A DNA stretch of 9,921 bases from Bacteroidales bacterium (lineage in GTDB: Bacteria; Bacteroidota; Bacteroidia; Bacteroidales; UBA932), in contig JAIKYL010000195.1 of the NCBI GenBank assembly GCA_024683255.1, positions 1 through 9,921 of the forward strand, written 5' to 3'. A program made the translations under genes and the position numbers. Shown here in pieces: positions 1-7,424 of this stretch. The notes beneath the pieces are model-generated. The model made no database searches. It was not told the origin of the DNA and was given only the letters and a program-made list of their open reading frames with translations. The first letter of the stretch is position 1, and each line of letters begins with the position of its first letter.

Positions 1-50
1 GGCTGGGCCACGCCCAGGGAATCCACAACATACATAATTTCTTCTTTCAT
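1..50 (-). CDS. 5' end of an unidentified minus-strand gene (partial)
   Basis: Reading the minus strand from an ATG at 50-48 gives an uninterrupted 16-codon start, MKEEIMYVVDSLGVAQ, which continues off the left edge. I do not recognise the family from so few residues, so no function is assigned. The start is supported by a near-consensus Bacteroidetes promoter 28 bases upstream (78-110) and by an A-rich context just before the ATG. A second in-frame ATG at codon 6 is a possible alternative start. The gene diverges from the LytTR gene that begins at 198, and the shared intergenic region carries a spaced direct repeat, so the two genes may be co-regulated. Confidence 0.5.
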   Translation of the reverse strand, partial: MKEEIMYVVDSLGVAQ

Positions 51-77
51 GGCAAAACGTTTTTTGGTTTGTTGCTG

Positions 78-110
78 CAAAGTTACGGCAAGAGGGAGGA
101 TTTTTCCAAA
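78..110 (-). promoter_or_regulatory. Promoter of the leftward partial gene (Bacteroidetes sigma type)
   Basis: On the minus strand, TTTG (110-107), a 21-base spacer and TAACTTTG (85-78) match the -33 TTTG / -7 TAnnTTTG consensus of the Bacteroidetes primary sigma factor. The predicted transcription start is near position 71, giving a leader of about 20 bases before the ATG at 50. This is the best promoter match in the window because both boxes are exact. Confidence 0.65.
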
Positions 111-114
111 GTTG

Positions 115-146
115 AAACCCACTGCCGGCCTGTCAAAACCCACTGC
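115..146. repeat. Two 11-bp direct repeats at 21-bp period (candidate operator)
   Basis: AAACCCACTGC occurs at 115-125 and again, identical, at 136-146, so the copies are exactly 21 bp apart (two helical turns, same DNA face). They lie between the -33 box of the leftward promoter (107-110) and the -7 box of the LytTR gene (183-190). LytTR-family regulators are known to bind pairs of short direct repeats about two turns apart, so this is a plausible site for the adjacent regulator. The bases do not clearly match the classical LytTR consensus, so the assignment rests on spacing and position only. Confidence 0.45.
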
Positions 147-182
147 AGGGCTTTTGGGCTTGCATTCGAAAAGGTTTTTGCC

Positions 183-190
183 TATTTTTG
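183..190 (+). promoter_or_regulatory. -7 box (TATTTTTG) for the LytTR gene
   Basis: TATTTTTG matches TAnnTTTG and ends 7 bases before the ATG at 198. A -33 box is weak: TTGC at 160-163 with a 19-base spacer is the best candidate. The implied transcription start falls at or next to the ATG, so the mRNA would be leaderless or nearly so. This box is also the main argument for starting the protein at 198 and not further upstream, because an upstream start would place the promoter inside coding sequence. Confidence 0.5.
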
Positions 191-197
191 TGCTGAA

Positions 198-932
198 ATG
201 AGAATCGCTTTGCGCATAGGATACTGGCTTTTCGCCATCGCCCTTCTGGCCGCCATCCTGGTGAGCCTGGACTACACGTTGTCCCAGGCGGTGCTCATCG
301 GCCTGGTGTTCTGCCCCTGCGCACTGGCGCTGGAGTATCTGATGCCCAAGGCAACCAGGCCTGTGGACAAGGTGTATCTTTCCCTGGCCGTGCTGGTGTC
401 CATCATACTGCTCATCCTGGTGCTGCATCAGTATGTGTGGACCACCCTTACCCAGTACGGCGTTCACCAGCCGCAGAAGAGCGTTTCGCCGATGCTCATC
501 AACCCGGCCTTCCTGGGCCTCATCCTCACGGCACTTTCCATCGGCGATTATTACTGGGCCCAATGGATTTCCCGGCGCTTCAAAGCCAGGGACCGCAGCA
601 TCACCTTTTTCTCCGAACGTCGGAGCGTGACGCTGCCCCTTGCCGATATCCTTTATATTGAATCCAACGACACGGAAGTGCGCATTGTCACCGCTTCCGG
701 TGAATCCTTCCGCAACAAGACCGGCATCAGCCAGTGGGAGAATCTCCTGGGCGAGGGCTTCCTCCGCATTCACCGTTCTTACCTGGTACGCGCCGATGCA
801 GCCACGCTCATATCGGCCGATACGGTAAGTGTGGGCAAAGTTCAATTACCTGTCTCCCGCAAATACAGGGACAGGGTTCAAAAGTTGAGGACAGAGTTTC
901 CCTCCGGATCGTCCACCAGTACCTGCAGATAG
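198..932 (+). CDS. Membrane-anchored LytTR-family transcriptional regulator
   Basis: This 244-residue protein has two parts. The N-terminal half has about four hydrophobic helices (roughly residues 7-25, 29-46, 58-80 and 103-120), so it should sit in the inner membrane. The C-terminal part (about 130-235) is a LytTR DNA-binding domain, recognised from the order FFSERRSVTLPLADILYIES, then a strand reading EVRIVTASGES, then FLRIHRSYLVR and a final LPVSRKYRD. There is no receiver or kinase domain, so it is a one-component regulator, probably with its own membrane input. The frame is open back to 69, but an ATG at 198 directly precedes the first helix and follows a -7 box. The last ten residues (after KLRTEF) go beyond the usual LytTR end and are encoded where the gene overlaps the convergent GH2 gene by 55 bp. 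Its targets are unknown; an upstream direct repeat hints at autoregulation. Confidence 0.85.
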   Translation: MRIALRIGYWLFAIALLAAILVSLDYTLSQAVLIGLVFCPCALALEYLMPKATRPVDKVYLSLAVLVSIILLILVLHQYVWTTLTQYGVHQPQKSVSPMLINPAFLGLILTALSIGDYYWAQWISRRFKARDRSITFFSERRSVTLPLADILYIESNDTEVRIVTASGESFRNKTGISQWENLLGEGFLRIHRSYLVRADAATLISADTVSVGKVQLPVSRKYRDRVQKLRTEFPSGSSTSTCR

Positions 933-3172
933 CCGTTGAAGGCGGGGATTTGCAGAGTTTTTCCATCGGCCGATTGCTCCGGACCCCGGTAGGACGGGTC
1001 TCCGTTGCCGGCACCCAGGATTCGGCCGTTGCCTTCCAGCTTCAGCGAGACCATCGGGCATGCGTCCGGCACGGTGCGGCCTTTGGCATCGGCCACGCGG
1101 ATGGTCCAGACGGAGAGGCGGCCCACCCGTTCCACGGTGGCTTCCAACTGAGCGGCAGGGCCGGTGGTTTCCAGCACTTCCCTTAACACGCGCTTGCCTT
1201 TCACATAGCCTTCGGCCACAACCTTTCCGGGCCGATAGGTGGCTTTCCAGGACAGATGTCCGTCCCGGGGCATGGCTTTGCGTCCCATACGCCGGCCGTT
1301 CACCGTAAGCTGGACCTCTTCGCAGTTGGAATATACCCAGATGTCCACCTCCTCTCCTTCATGGCCGGAGAGATTCCAGTTCGGAAGTACGTGCAGCACA
1401 GGCTCCTGCGTCCACCAGGACTGCAGATACCAGGCCTCGTCCTTCCAGAAACCGCAGTAGTCCAGGATGCCGAATTCCGAGCTCACGGCGGGATAGCTCA
1501 AGGGGTTGGGTTCTCCTCTGTAGTCAAAGCCCGTCCAGTAGAACAGACCCCCGGTCCAGGGATTGTCATGGTAGAACTTCCAGCCGCGCTCAATCACATT
1601 CTCATATTCGTGGGTGCGGTTGATGGCGGGCATCCGGCCCTCCTCCGGGTAATAGATGCCGCGCGTCCCGCAGCCGGTGGTTTCCTCGGAACCGTATATG
1701 GGCCATTCGGGGCGACGGGCATGCCGGTTTTCCACATCGTTCTGGACAATGTAATTGTATCCGTGCACCTGGAGCCCCTCTATGAGCGCTGCACCCCCGG
1801 CGTTACCGGCCGTAGTCTGGCGGGAGGGATCCAACTGATGAACAAAGTTCTGCATCTGCAGCACGATGGCTATACCCCGGACATCGTTCTCCAGCCCCCA
1901 TTCCTCGTTGCCCATGCTCCAGAGGATCACGGAAGGATGCTCCCGGCCCCAGCGGACCATGTTCTCCAGTTCCCTCCGGTGATGGTCGTTGATGCCCATC
2001 AGGCGGTTTTCGTCAATTACCAAAATGCCCAGGCGGTCGCAAATATCCAGGAGGGCCGGAGCGGCTGGATTGTGGCTGCAGCGGATGGCGTTCACGCCCA
2101 GCTTCTGCAGCTGGCGGAGCCTCCACTCGTAGAGTTCATCCGTGATGGCGGCGCCCACGCCGGCGTGATCCTGGTGCAGGTTCACCCCCTTGAGGATGAG
2201 TTTCTCTCCGTTGAGGAGAAAGCCTTCATCGGCTGTGAAGCGGGCGGTCCTCAGGCCCACAGGCGTACGGTAAACATCTTCTCCTATAGTGGTTTCCAGG
2301 GTATACAGGTACGGATCCTCCGGGCTCCAGAGATGCGGACTTTCAATGGGTGTCTGGATGGGGGCGAACTGCCGGCTCTGCCCCTGGGGCGGCAGATTGA
2401 TGATCACTTTGTGGCTCCATACAGGGGTGCCGTCTTCATCCAAAAGCCGGAAGAAGATATTCTCGATATGCCTTTCCAATCCACTATTCTCCAGTTCTAT
2501 GTTCACCTGCAGCATGCTGCCGGTCCAGTAGGTCCAGATGCCGCCAGACAGGGGATGGATGGGCCCCGTCTCTTCCAGCCATACGTCCCGGTAGATGCCG
2601 GCGCCTTCATAGAACCAGCCTTCCTCCAGGGTGGCATCGGCCCGTACGCATATCACGTTTTCCTTGCTAAAATCTAAGTACGGCGTTATGTCATAGGTCT
2701 GGACGGCATACCCGCTGGGCTCCTTTCCCAACCAGAAGCCGTTGAACCATACATCGGCACTGCGAAAGATGCCGTCGAAGCGCAGGCGGAAATGCCTTCC
2801 CGCCTTTTCCGGGTCGATGGAGAGTGTCCGCCGATACCATCCCACACTGGTCTCCGGGTACTTGTATCCCACCGTCTTGTAGCCGTGCGAGTGGCTGGCT
2901 TCCGTCGCATATGGCAGGGCGGCCACCCAGTCGTGCGGAAGCGTTACGGGAGTCCAGGCACTGTCGTCGAACTCCTCCGTATAGGGACCGGTATTGTGGA
3001 TGGAATGGGCCTTGGTGAGGTAATTGAAATACTCCGTTCCCGCCCCGAAATCCTTTTCCGGAGAGGCGGCGTTGCCGAAGGAGAACTTCCAGCCCTCATT
3101 GAGGCTGGTGGTTTGGGCGGCGGCGCTCCAGCAGAGGACAGCGGCGGCCAGGGACAGGATTATTCTTCTCAT
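878..3172 (-). CDS. Secreted GH2 glycoside hydrolase (beta-galactosidase-like, with DUF4982)
   Basis: This is a 764-residue family GH2 enzyme. It starts with a signal peptide (MRRIILSLAAAVLCWSAAAQ, likely cleaved after AAA), so it should reach the periplasm or the surface. Domain order: jelly-roll sugar-binding domain (about 25-210, with VGWYRRTL and the FRSADVWFNG motif), immunoglobulin-like domain (about 215-310), TIM barrel (about 315-580), DUF4982-like domain (about 585-655) and a C-terminal Ig-like domain. The likely acid/base is Glu423 in SMGNEEW and the likely nucleophile Glu496 in YGSEE. KGVNLHQDH and RCSHNP are typical barrel motifs. Exact specificity (beta-galactoside, glucuronide or other) cannot be fixed by reading. 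An in-frame ATG 12 codons upstream (3208) is less likely because the promoter -7 box would then be inside the gene. There is no SusC/SusD pair nearby. The 3' end overlaps the LytTR gene tail by 55 bp. Confidence 0.9.
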   Translation of the reverse strand: MRRIILSLAAAVLCWSAAAQTTSLNEGWKFSFGNAASPEKDFGAGTEYFNYLTKAHSIHNTGPYTEEFDDSAWTPVTLPHDWVAALPYATEASHSHGYKTVGYKYPETSVGWYRRTLSIDPEKAGRHFRLRFDGIFRSADVWFNGFWLGKEPSGYAVQTYDITPYLDFSKENVICVRADATLEEGWFYEGAGIYRDVWLEETGPIHPLSGGIWTYWTGSMLQVNIELENSGLERHIENIFFRLLDEDGTPVWSHKVIINLPPQGQSRQFAPIQTPIESPHLWSPEDPYLYTLETTIGEDVYRTPVGLRTARFTADEGFLLNGEKLILKGVNLHQDHAGVGAAITDELYEWRLRQLQKLGVNAIRCSHNPAAPALLDICDRLGILVIDENRLMGINDHHRRELENMVRWGREHPSVILWSMGNEEWGLENDVRGIAIVLQMQNFVHQLDPSRQTTAGNAGGAALIEGLQVHGYNYIVQNDVENRHARRPEWPIYGSEETTGCGTRGIYYPEEGRMPAINRTHEYENVIERGWKFYHDNPWTGGLFYWTGFDYRGEPNPLSYPAVSSEFGILDYCGFWKDEAWYLQSWWTQEPVLHVLPNWNLSGHEGEEVDIWVYSNCEEVQLTVNGRRMGRKAMPRDGHLSWKATYRPGKVVAEGYVKGKRVLREVLETTGPAAQLEATVERVGRLSVWTIRVADAKGRTVPDACPMVSLKLEGNGRILGAGNGDPSYRGPEQSADGKTLQIPAFNGYLQVLVDDPEGNSVLNF

Positions 3173-3177
3173 ACTGA

Positions 3178-3185
3178 CAAATATA
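3178..3185 (-). promoter_or_regulatory. -7 box (TATATTTG) for the GH2 gene
   Basis: The minus strand reads TATATTTG at 3185-3178, a full match to TAnnTTTG, ending only 5 bases before the ATG at 3172. No convincing -33 TTTG is visible at 19-21 bases. The transcript would be leaderless or nearly so. The box lies back to back with the prfA -7 box at 3209-3216, so the two polymerase footprints should overlap. Confidence 0.45.
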
Positions 3186-3208
3186 CCAATAAATACGCAG
3201 AAAATCAT

Positions 3209-3216
3209 TATCTTTG
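3209..3216 (+). promoter_or_regulatory. -7 box (TATCTTTG) for prfA-queF
   Basis: TATCTTTG matches the TAnnTTTG consensus. The predicted transcription start is around 3222, giving a leader of about 16 bases before the prfA ATG at 3238. No clear -33 TTTG is present upstream. The box argues against using the TTG at 3214 as the prfA start, since that codon lies within the box. Confidence 0.5.
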
Positions 3217-3237
3217 CGGACTGAATTACAATTTGCT

Positions 3238-4335
3238 ATGGCAGAGAATACGCTGTTGGAGAAGGTGTTGAGCCTTCAGGATAAATACAAAAAGCTGGAA
3301 GCGCAGTTGGCAGACCCGGAGGTCATTGCCGACATGAAGAAGTTTGTCCAGCTCAATAAGGACTACAAGGAGCTGCAGCCCATCATCGCCGCCGGCCTGG
3401 AATACAAGAGGTTGGTGGAGGAGCTCTCGCAGGCCAAGGACATCCTCATGAACGAAAAGGACGAGGATCTCAAGGAAATGGCCAGGGAAGAGATTGCGGA
3501 CATTGAGCCCAGGCTCCCGGAAATGGAGCAGAATATCAAGCTCCTCCTCATTCCGGCCGATCCGGACGACAGCAAGAACGCCATGGTGGAAATCCGTGGC
3601 GGCACCGGCGGCGACGAAGCCGCCATCTTTGCCGGAGACCTCTTCCGCATGTACCAGCACTTCGCGGAACGCCGCGGCTGGAAACTGGAAATCACGGACC
3701 AGGCTCCCGGCACCTCCGGCGGTTACAAGCAAATTGTTTTCAAGCTCTCCAGCACCCAGGACGGCGTTTACGGCGTAATGAAGTACGAATCCGGCGTGCA
3801 CCGCGTCCAGCGCGTTCCGCAGACGGAAACCCAGGGCCGCATCCAGACATCGGCCGCCTCCGTGGCCGTTTTCCCCGAAGCCGGAGAATTTGATATCGAG
3901 CTCAATCCGGCCGATATCCGCAAGGACCTCTTCTGCGCATCCGGTCCCGGCGGTCAGGGCGTTAACACCACTTATTCGGCCGTCCGTCTCACCCACATCC
4001 CTTCGGGTATCGTGGTCCAGTGCCAGGAAGAGCGCTCCCAGCTCAAGAACCTGGACCGTGCCATGGAAGAGCTCCGTACCCGCCTGTACAATATGGAGCA
4101 CCAGAAATACCTGGACGGTATTGCCGCCAAGCGCAAAACCATGGTTTCCACCGGAGACCGCAGCGCCAAGATCCGTACGTACAATTACCCGCAGGGCCGC
4201 GTAACGGACCACCGTATTGGCTGGAGCATGTACAATCTGCCCGTCTTTATGGACGGTGACATCCAGGAGTGCATTGATCAGCTGCAAATTGCAGAAAACG
4301 CAGAACGCCTTAAAGAAGCCGGGGAGGAAGCATAA
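3238..4335 (+). CDS. prfA: Peptide chain release factor 1 (RF1)
   Basis: This 365-residue cytoplasmic protein recognises UAA and UAG stop codons on the ribosome and triggers release of the finished peptide. The GGQ catalytic motif is at residues 238-240 (in [11 protein letters not shown]). The codon-recognition tripeptide is PQT at 194-196 (in [13 protein letters not shown]), which fits the RF1-type PxT pattern and not the SPF of RF2. The N-terminal coiled-coil region (about 5-100), the GGTGGDEAA motif at 121-129 and the C-terminal RIGWSMYNL segment are all in place, and the length is normal for RF1. The ATG at 3238 gives a typical N-terminus and follows a -7 box. It is the first gene of a two-gene unit: queF starts one base after its TAA stop. 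A reading frame that is long and open on the opposite strand is a GC-bias shadow. Confidence 0.97.
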   Translation: MAENTLLEKVLSLQDKYKKLEAQLADPEVIADMKKFVQLNKDYKELQPIIAAGLEYKRLVEELSQAKDILMNEKDEDLKEMAREEIADIEPRLPEMEQNIKLLLIPADPDDSKNAMVEIRGGTGGDEAAIFAGDLFRMYQHFAERRGWKLEITDQAPGTSGGYKQIVFKLSSTQDGVYGVMKYESGVHRVQRVPQTETQGRIQTSAASVAVFPEAGEFDIELNPADIRKDLFCASGPGGQGVNTTYSAVRLTHIPSGIVVQCQEERSQLKNLDRAMEELRTRLYNMEHQKYLDGIAAKRKTMVSTGDRSAKIRTYNYPQGRVTDHRIGWSMYNLPVFMDGDIQECIDQLQIAENAERLKEAGEEA

Positions 4336-4336
4336 T

Positions 4337-4795
4337 ATGAAAGAAAGGAAAGAAGAGGGCCTGCACGCCCTTGGCAGCCATGCCGTTTACACCCAGTCCT
4401 ACGACTTTACCGTCCTGGAAACCTTTGAGAACCAACATCCCGGCAACGACTACTGGGTCCGCTTCAACTGCCCGGAATTCACCACGCTCTGCCCCATCAC
4501 GGGTCAGCCGGACTTTGCGGAAATCCGCATCAGCTACATCCCGGACCTGCGTATGGTGGAATCCAAGAGCCTCAAGCTGTATCTGTTCGGTTTCCGCAAC
4601 AAGGGAGACTTCCACGAGGATGTGGTGAACGTGATCATGAAAGACCTCATCCGTCTCATGGATCCCAAGTACATTGAGGTAACGGGATTCTTCGTCCCCC
4701 GCGGCGGCATCTCCATCCATCCCTACGTCAACTACGGCCGCCCCGGCACCAAATGGGAGCAGCTGGCGTGGGATCGCCTGGCCAAACACGAATAG
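4337..4795 (+). CDS. queF: NADPH-dependent 7-cyano-7-deazaguanine reductase (QueF)
   Basis: This 152-residue enzyme reduces preQ0 to preQ1 with NADPH, a late free-base step of queuosine tRNA modification. It is the short, YkvM-like form. The thioimide-forming cysteine is Cys52 in [14 protein letters not shown], with the conserved Asp59 in the same motif. The substrate/NADPH motif ESKSLKLY is at 75-82, and the conserved end [14 protein letters not shown] is at 122-135. The start ATG is one base after the prfA stop, so the two are almost certainly co-transcribed, linking tRNA modification to translation termination. The stop is only 5 bases from the end of the convergent fabZ gene, and a possible terminator hairpin for this transcript lies 64 bases further on, inside fabZ. 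Confidence 0.96.
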   Translation: MKERKEEGLHALGSHAVYTQSYDFTVLETFENQHPGNDYWVRFNCPEFTTLCPITGQPDFAEIRISYIPDLRMVESKSLKLYLFGFRNKGDFHEDVVNVIMKDLIRLMDPKYIEVTGFFVPRGGISIHPYVNYGRPGTKWEQLAWDRLAKHE

Positions 4796-4800
4796 CCTTG

Positions 4801-5217
4801 TTATTTCGGCACCGCCGCCAGGGTAATCTGAGCCTGGGCGCAGCGTTTACCGGAAACTGAAAGGGCGGCCTCACAGACGTAGAGGCTGCCTTTTTGTTCT
4901 ATAAGGGTACAGGTAATCTCACATTCATCCCCGGGATGGACGCTGCCGCGGAACTTGACACCGTCAAGGCCGCGGTACATTACCAGATTCTGGGCAAATG
5001 CTTCCGGAAACAACTGGCAACAGGCCTGGGCCATGATTTCACAGAGGATTACGCCCGGAACGATGGGGTTGCCCGGAAAGTGCCCCTGGCAGAACCACGG
5101 GTCTTCCGGAATGCGGTAGCGGGCGCGGGCGCTGCCATCGGCCTCCAGGGAGGTGCTGTCCAAAAGCAGCATGGGCTCCCGGTGGGGGAGTATCTGTTTG
5201 ATTTCTTCTAGCGTCAT
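4801..5217 (-). CDS. fabZ: 3-hydroxyacyl-ACP dehydratase, FabZ-type hotdog fold
   Basis: This 138-residue protein dehydrates beta-hydroxyacyl-ACP to trans-2-enoyl-ACP in the fatty-acid elongation cycle. The FabZ pattern is clear: LPHREPMLLLD near the N-terminus (10-20) and GHFPGNPIVPGVILCEIMAQ (45-64), giving the catalytic pair His46 and Glu60. The length is usual for FabZ. Bacteroidetes often also carry an LpxC-FabZ fusion elsewhere, so this may be the copy dedicated to the adjacent FabF/FabK. Its start overlaps the fabF stop by 4 bp (ATGA), indicating translational coupling. It is the last gene of the DUF4293-fabK-fabF-fabZ operon and ends 5 bp from the convergent queF stop. Confidence 0.9.
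   Translation of the reverse strand: MTLEEIKQILPHREPMLLLDSTSLEADGSARARYRIPEDPWFCQGHFPGNPIVPGVILCEIMAQACCQLFPEAFAQNLVMYRGLDGVKFRGSVHPGDECEITCTLIEQKGSLYVCEAALSVSGKRCAQAQITLAAVPK
4859..4895 (+). terminator. Candidate intrinsic terminator for prfA-queF, located inside fabZ
   Basis: On the plus strand the arms 4859-4872 and 4882-4895 can form a continuous 14-bp stem (three G-U wobbles, core GGCGGCCTC / GAGGCTGCC) with a 9-base loop. The right arm ends in five Ts (4891-4895). It starts 64 bases after the queF stop, in the right orientation to end that transcript, yet it lies wholly within the antisense strand of fabZ codons. Part of the T run is used in the stem, so it could be coincidental, but no better terminator is visible between queF and fabZ. 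Confidence 0.45.
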
Positions 5218-6470
5218 CCCTTATAAGGCCTGAAGGCGATGCAGGCATTGTGTCCGCCGAAGCCGAAGGAATCCGAGATACCCAGGGTGAGATCCGTCTT
5301 CACGGCCACATTGGGCGTATAGTCCAAGTCGCATTCCGGGTCCGGGCAGTCCAGGTTGATGGTGGGCGGGCAGATGCCTTCCTTGAGGGCCATCACCGTG
5401 GCGATGGCTTCCGCCGCGCCGGCGGCACCGAACATGTGACCGGTCATGGACTTGGTGGAGGAGATGTGGGCCTTGTAGGCATAGTCTCCCAGGGCCACCT
5501 TGTAGGCCAGGGTTTCGGCCACGTCGTTGAGCTTGGTGCCCGTTCCGTGGGCGTTGATATAGAGATTGTCCTTGGATGCGTCGAAGCCGGCTTCCGCGAG
5601 GGCGTCCCGGATGGACTGGGCCTGGGTGCTGCCGTCCGGACGGGGGGCAGTGGCGTGGAAGGCGTCGCAGGTATTGCCGTAACCTACCATTTCTCCGTAG
5701 ATGGTGGCACCGCGCTCCAGGGCGTGGTCCAGGGATTCCAGGATGAGTACGGCGGCGCCGTCACCCATCACGAAGCCCTGGCGGTTGGCGTTGAAGGGAA
5801 GGGAAGAATAGGCGGGATCCGTGGCCCGGGTAAGGGCCTTGGCGTTGAAGAAACCCGCCACGCCGATGGGAATGGAGGCATGCTCCGCACCGCCGGCGAT
5901 AATGGCATCGGCATAACCGTGCCTGATGGCGCGGAAGGCTTCGCCGATGCAGTGGGAGGAGGTGGCGCAGGCCGTCACGATGTCCAGGCATGGGCCTTTG
6001 GCCTGGTGCTTGATGGCAATGTGACCGGCGGCGATGTTGGAGATCATGGTGGCAATGAACAGCGGGGAAATCCACTGTCCGGAGGGGTCATCAATCATCT
6101 TGAGCGTCTCGCGGTACTGCACCTCGAAGCCGCCGATGCCGGAGCCCACATATACACCCAGCCGAAAAGGATCTATATTGGCGCCTTCTCCATCGGACAG
6201 GAGCCCGGACTGTTTCATGGCCTGCCAGGCGGCAGCCATGGCATAAAGGGTGAAGTTGTCCTGCTTGCGGATGAAAGGCTTGTCCATGCCGAACTGTTCG
6301 GCATCAAAGTCCTGCACCTTGCCGGCGAACGTAACGGGCATATCCTTGAAGGCTTCCACGTGATGGATGCCGCACACACCGTTAATTAGGTTCTTCCAAA
6401 AAGTCTCCAGATCCTGGCCGATGCAGGAAATCACACCCATGCCGGTAACAACCACTCTCTTGGGTTCCAT
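5214..6470 (-). CDS. fabF: 3-oxoacyl-ACP synthase II (KAS II)
   Basis: This 418-residue condensing enzyme joins malonyl-ACP to the growing acyl chain, the first reaction of each fatty-acid elongation round. The catalytic triad is visible: Cys168 in VTACATSSH, His308 in NAHGTGT, and His345 in STKSMTGHMFGAAGA, with Lys340 in the same stretch. The N-terminal KRVVVTGMGVISCIG and the C-terminal GFGGHNACI are typical, and the length is normal for FabF. It starts 3 bases after the fabK stop and overlaps fabZ by 4 bp, so condensation, dehydration and enoyl reduction are encoded together. A related polyene or secondary-metabolite ketosynthase is unlikely because no dedicated ACP or partner genes are present. 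Confidence 0.95.
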   Translation of the reverse strand: MEPKRVVVTGMGVISCIGQDLETFWKNLINGVCGIHHVEAFKDMPVTFAGKVQDFDAEQFGMDKPFIRKQDNFTLYAMAAAWQAMKQSGLLSDGEGANIDPFRLGVYVGSGIGGFEVQYRETLKMIDDPSGQWISPLFIATMISNIAAGHIAIKHQAKGPCLDIVTACATSSHCIGEAFRAIRHGYADAIIAGGAEHASIPIGVAGFFNAKALTRATDPAYSSLPFNANRQGFVMGDGAAVLILESLDHALERGATIYGEMVGYGNTCDAFHATAPRPDGSTQAQSIRDALAEAGFDASKDNLYINAHGTGTKLNDVAETLAYKVALGDYAYKAHISSTKSMTGHMFGAAGAAEAIATVMALKEGICPPTINLDCPDPECDLDYTPNVAVKTDLTLGISDSFGFGGHNACIAFRPYKG

Positions 6471-6473
6471 AAT

Positions 6474-7424
6474 CTATTCTCCTATCAAATCTTTTGCACC
6501 GGAGAGCAGTTTTTCCGCTCCGCCGATGATGTCGTTTACAATTTCTGCCGCCGTCTCTTCCCTGCGGATGAGACCGGCCACTTCGCCTGCTAGGAAACTG
6601 CCGCCGGCAAAGTCTCCGTCGAAGACCGCCTTCTGAAGGGATCCTGTGCCGAAGGCCCTTATTTCATCGGCCTTGACGGCGGGGTCCGCCTCCATCTGGG
6701 CGAATTTCCTGGTAAAGGGCGTCTTTAGGGCCCTTACTGCGTCTCCCAGGCTTTTGCCCGTGACCATGGTTCCCAGATCACCGGCCTTGATGAGGCGCTC
6801 CTTATAGGTGGGGTGCACCTTGCATTCGCGGGCCACCAGGAAGCGGGTTCCCACCTGTACCCCGCAGGCTCCCAGCATGAAGGCCGCCGCAGCGCTGCGT
6901 CCGTCATAGATACCGCCGGCCGCCAGGACCGGAATATCCACGGCATCCACCACCTGCGGCACCAGTGCCAGGGTGTGGAGGTCCCCGATGTGACCGCCCG
7001 ATTCGGCCCCTTCCGCAATCACGGCTGTTGCGCCCAGCTCCTGTACTTTGAGGGCATAGGCCACGGAGGCAATCACAGGGATGACCTTGATGCCGGCCGC
7101 CTTCCATTTCTCCATATACGGGGCCGGGGAGCCGGCGCCCGTGGTTACCACGCCCACGCCTTCTTCCACCACCACATCGGCCATTTCCGCGGCGTCCGGT
7201 GCGGCCAGCATGATATTCACGCCGAAAGGCTTCCGGGTAAGTTCCCGGGCTTTCCGGATCTCTGCGCGCACTGCATCGGCCCCTCCCTGGATGGAAGAGA
7301 TGATGCCCAAGCCTCCGGCTTCGGAGACCGCTGCTGCAAGGGTCCCATCGGCAATCCAGGCCATTCCGCCCTGGAAGATGGGTTTCTCAATGCCCAGTAT
7401 GCTGCAGAGGGCGCTCTTTATCAT
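6474..7424 (-). CDS. fabK: Flavin-dependent enoyl-ACP reductase (FabK type)
   Basis: This 316-residue TIM-barrel FMN protein belongs to the nitronate monooxygenase/FabK superfamily. It should reduce trans-2-enoyl-ACP with NAD(P)H, completing the elongation cycle. FabK-type features are the N-terminal IEKPIFQGGMAWIADG, the AEGAESGGHIG motif with His145 at the position of the active-site histidine of pneumococcal FabK, PVLAAGGIYDGR (165-176) and GVQVGTRFL (188-196) in the FMN phosphate region. The placement beside fabF and fabZ favours FabK over a nitronate monooxygenase. A FabK-dependent organism is expected to be insensitive to FabI inhibitors, but this cannot be concluded without the whole genome. 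The start overlaps the stop of the DUF4293 gene by 4 bp. Confidence 0.9.
   Translation of the reverse strand: MIKSALCSILGIEKPIFQGGMAWIADGTLAAAVSEAGGLGIISSIQGGADAVRAEIRKARELTRKPFGVNIMLAAPDAAEMADVVVEEGVGVVTTGAGSPAPYMEKWKAAGIKVIPVIASVAYALKVQELGATAVIAEGAESGGHIGDLHTLALVPQVVDAVDIPVLAAGGIYDGRSAAAAFMLGACGVQVGTRFLVARECKVHPTYKERLIKAGDLGTMVTGKSLGDAVRALKTPFTRKFAQMEADPAVKADEIRAFGTGSLQKAVFDGDFAGGSFLAGEVAGLIRREETAAEIVNDIIGGAEKLLSGAKDLIGE

Noticed and set aside
69..197. N-terminal extension of the LytTR protein, containing a repeated ETHCR/KTHCR peptide
   Set aside because: The repeated peptide just reflects the 21-bp DNA repeat; the promoter box at 183-190 and the first membrane helix favour the start at 198.
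849..875. CCTGTC/GACAGG hairpin as a terminator for the GH2 gene
   Set aside because: Short interrupted stem and no T run follows it on the minus strand.
921..976. CTGCA/TGCAG pair before a TTTTT run as a terminator for the LytTR gene
   Set aside because: Only 5-6 pairs with a very long loop; too weak to support.
1256..2677. 473-codon plus-strand open frame opposite the GH2 gene
   Set aside because: It lies wholly antisense to a well-conserved GH2 enzyme, its translation shows no recognisable motifs, and it is explained by GC-rich codon bias.
3226..4287. 353-codon minus-strand open frame opposite prfA
   Set aside because: Complete antisense shadow of prfA; composition is biased and no domain is visible.
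5250..6389. 379-codon Gly/His/Val-rich plus-strand open frame opposite fabF
   Set aside because: Antisense shadow of fabF with unnatural composition.
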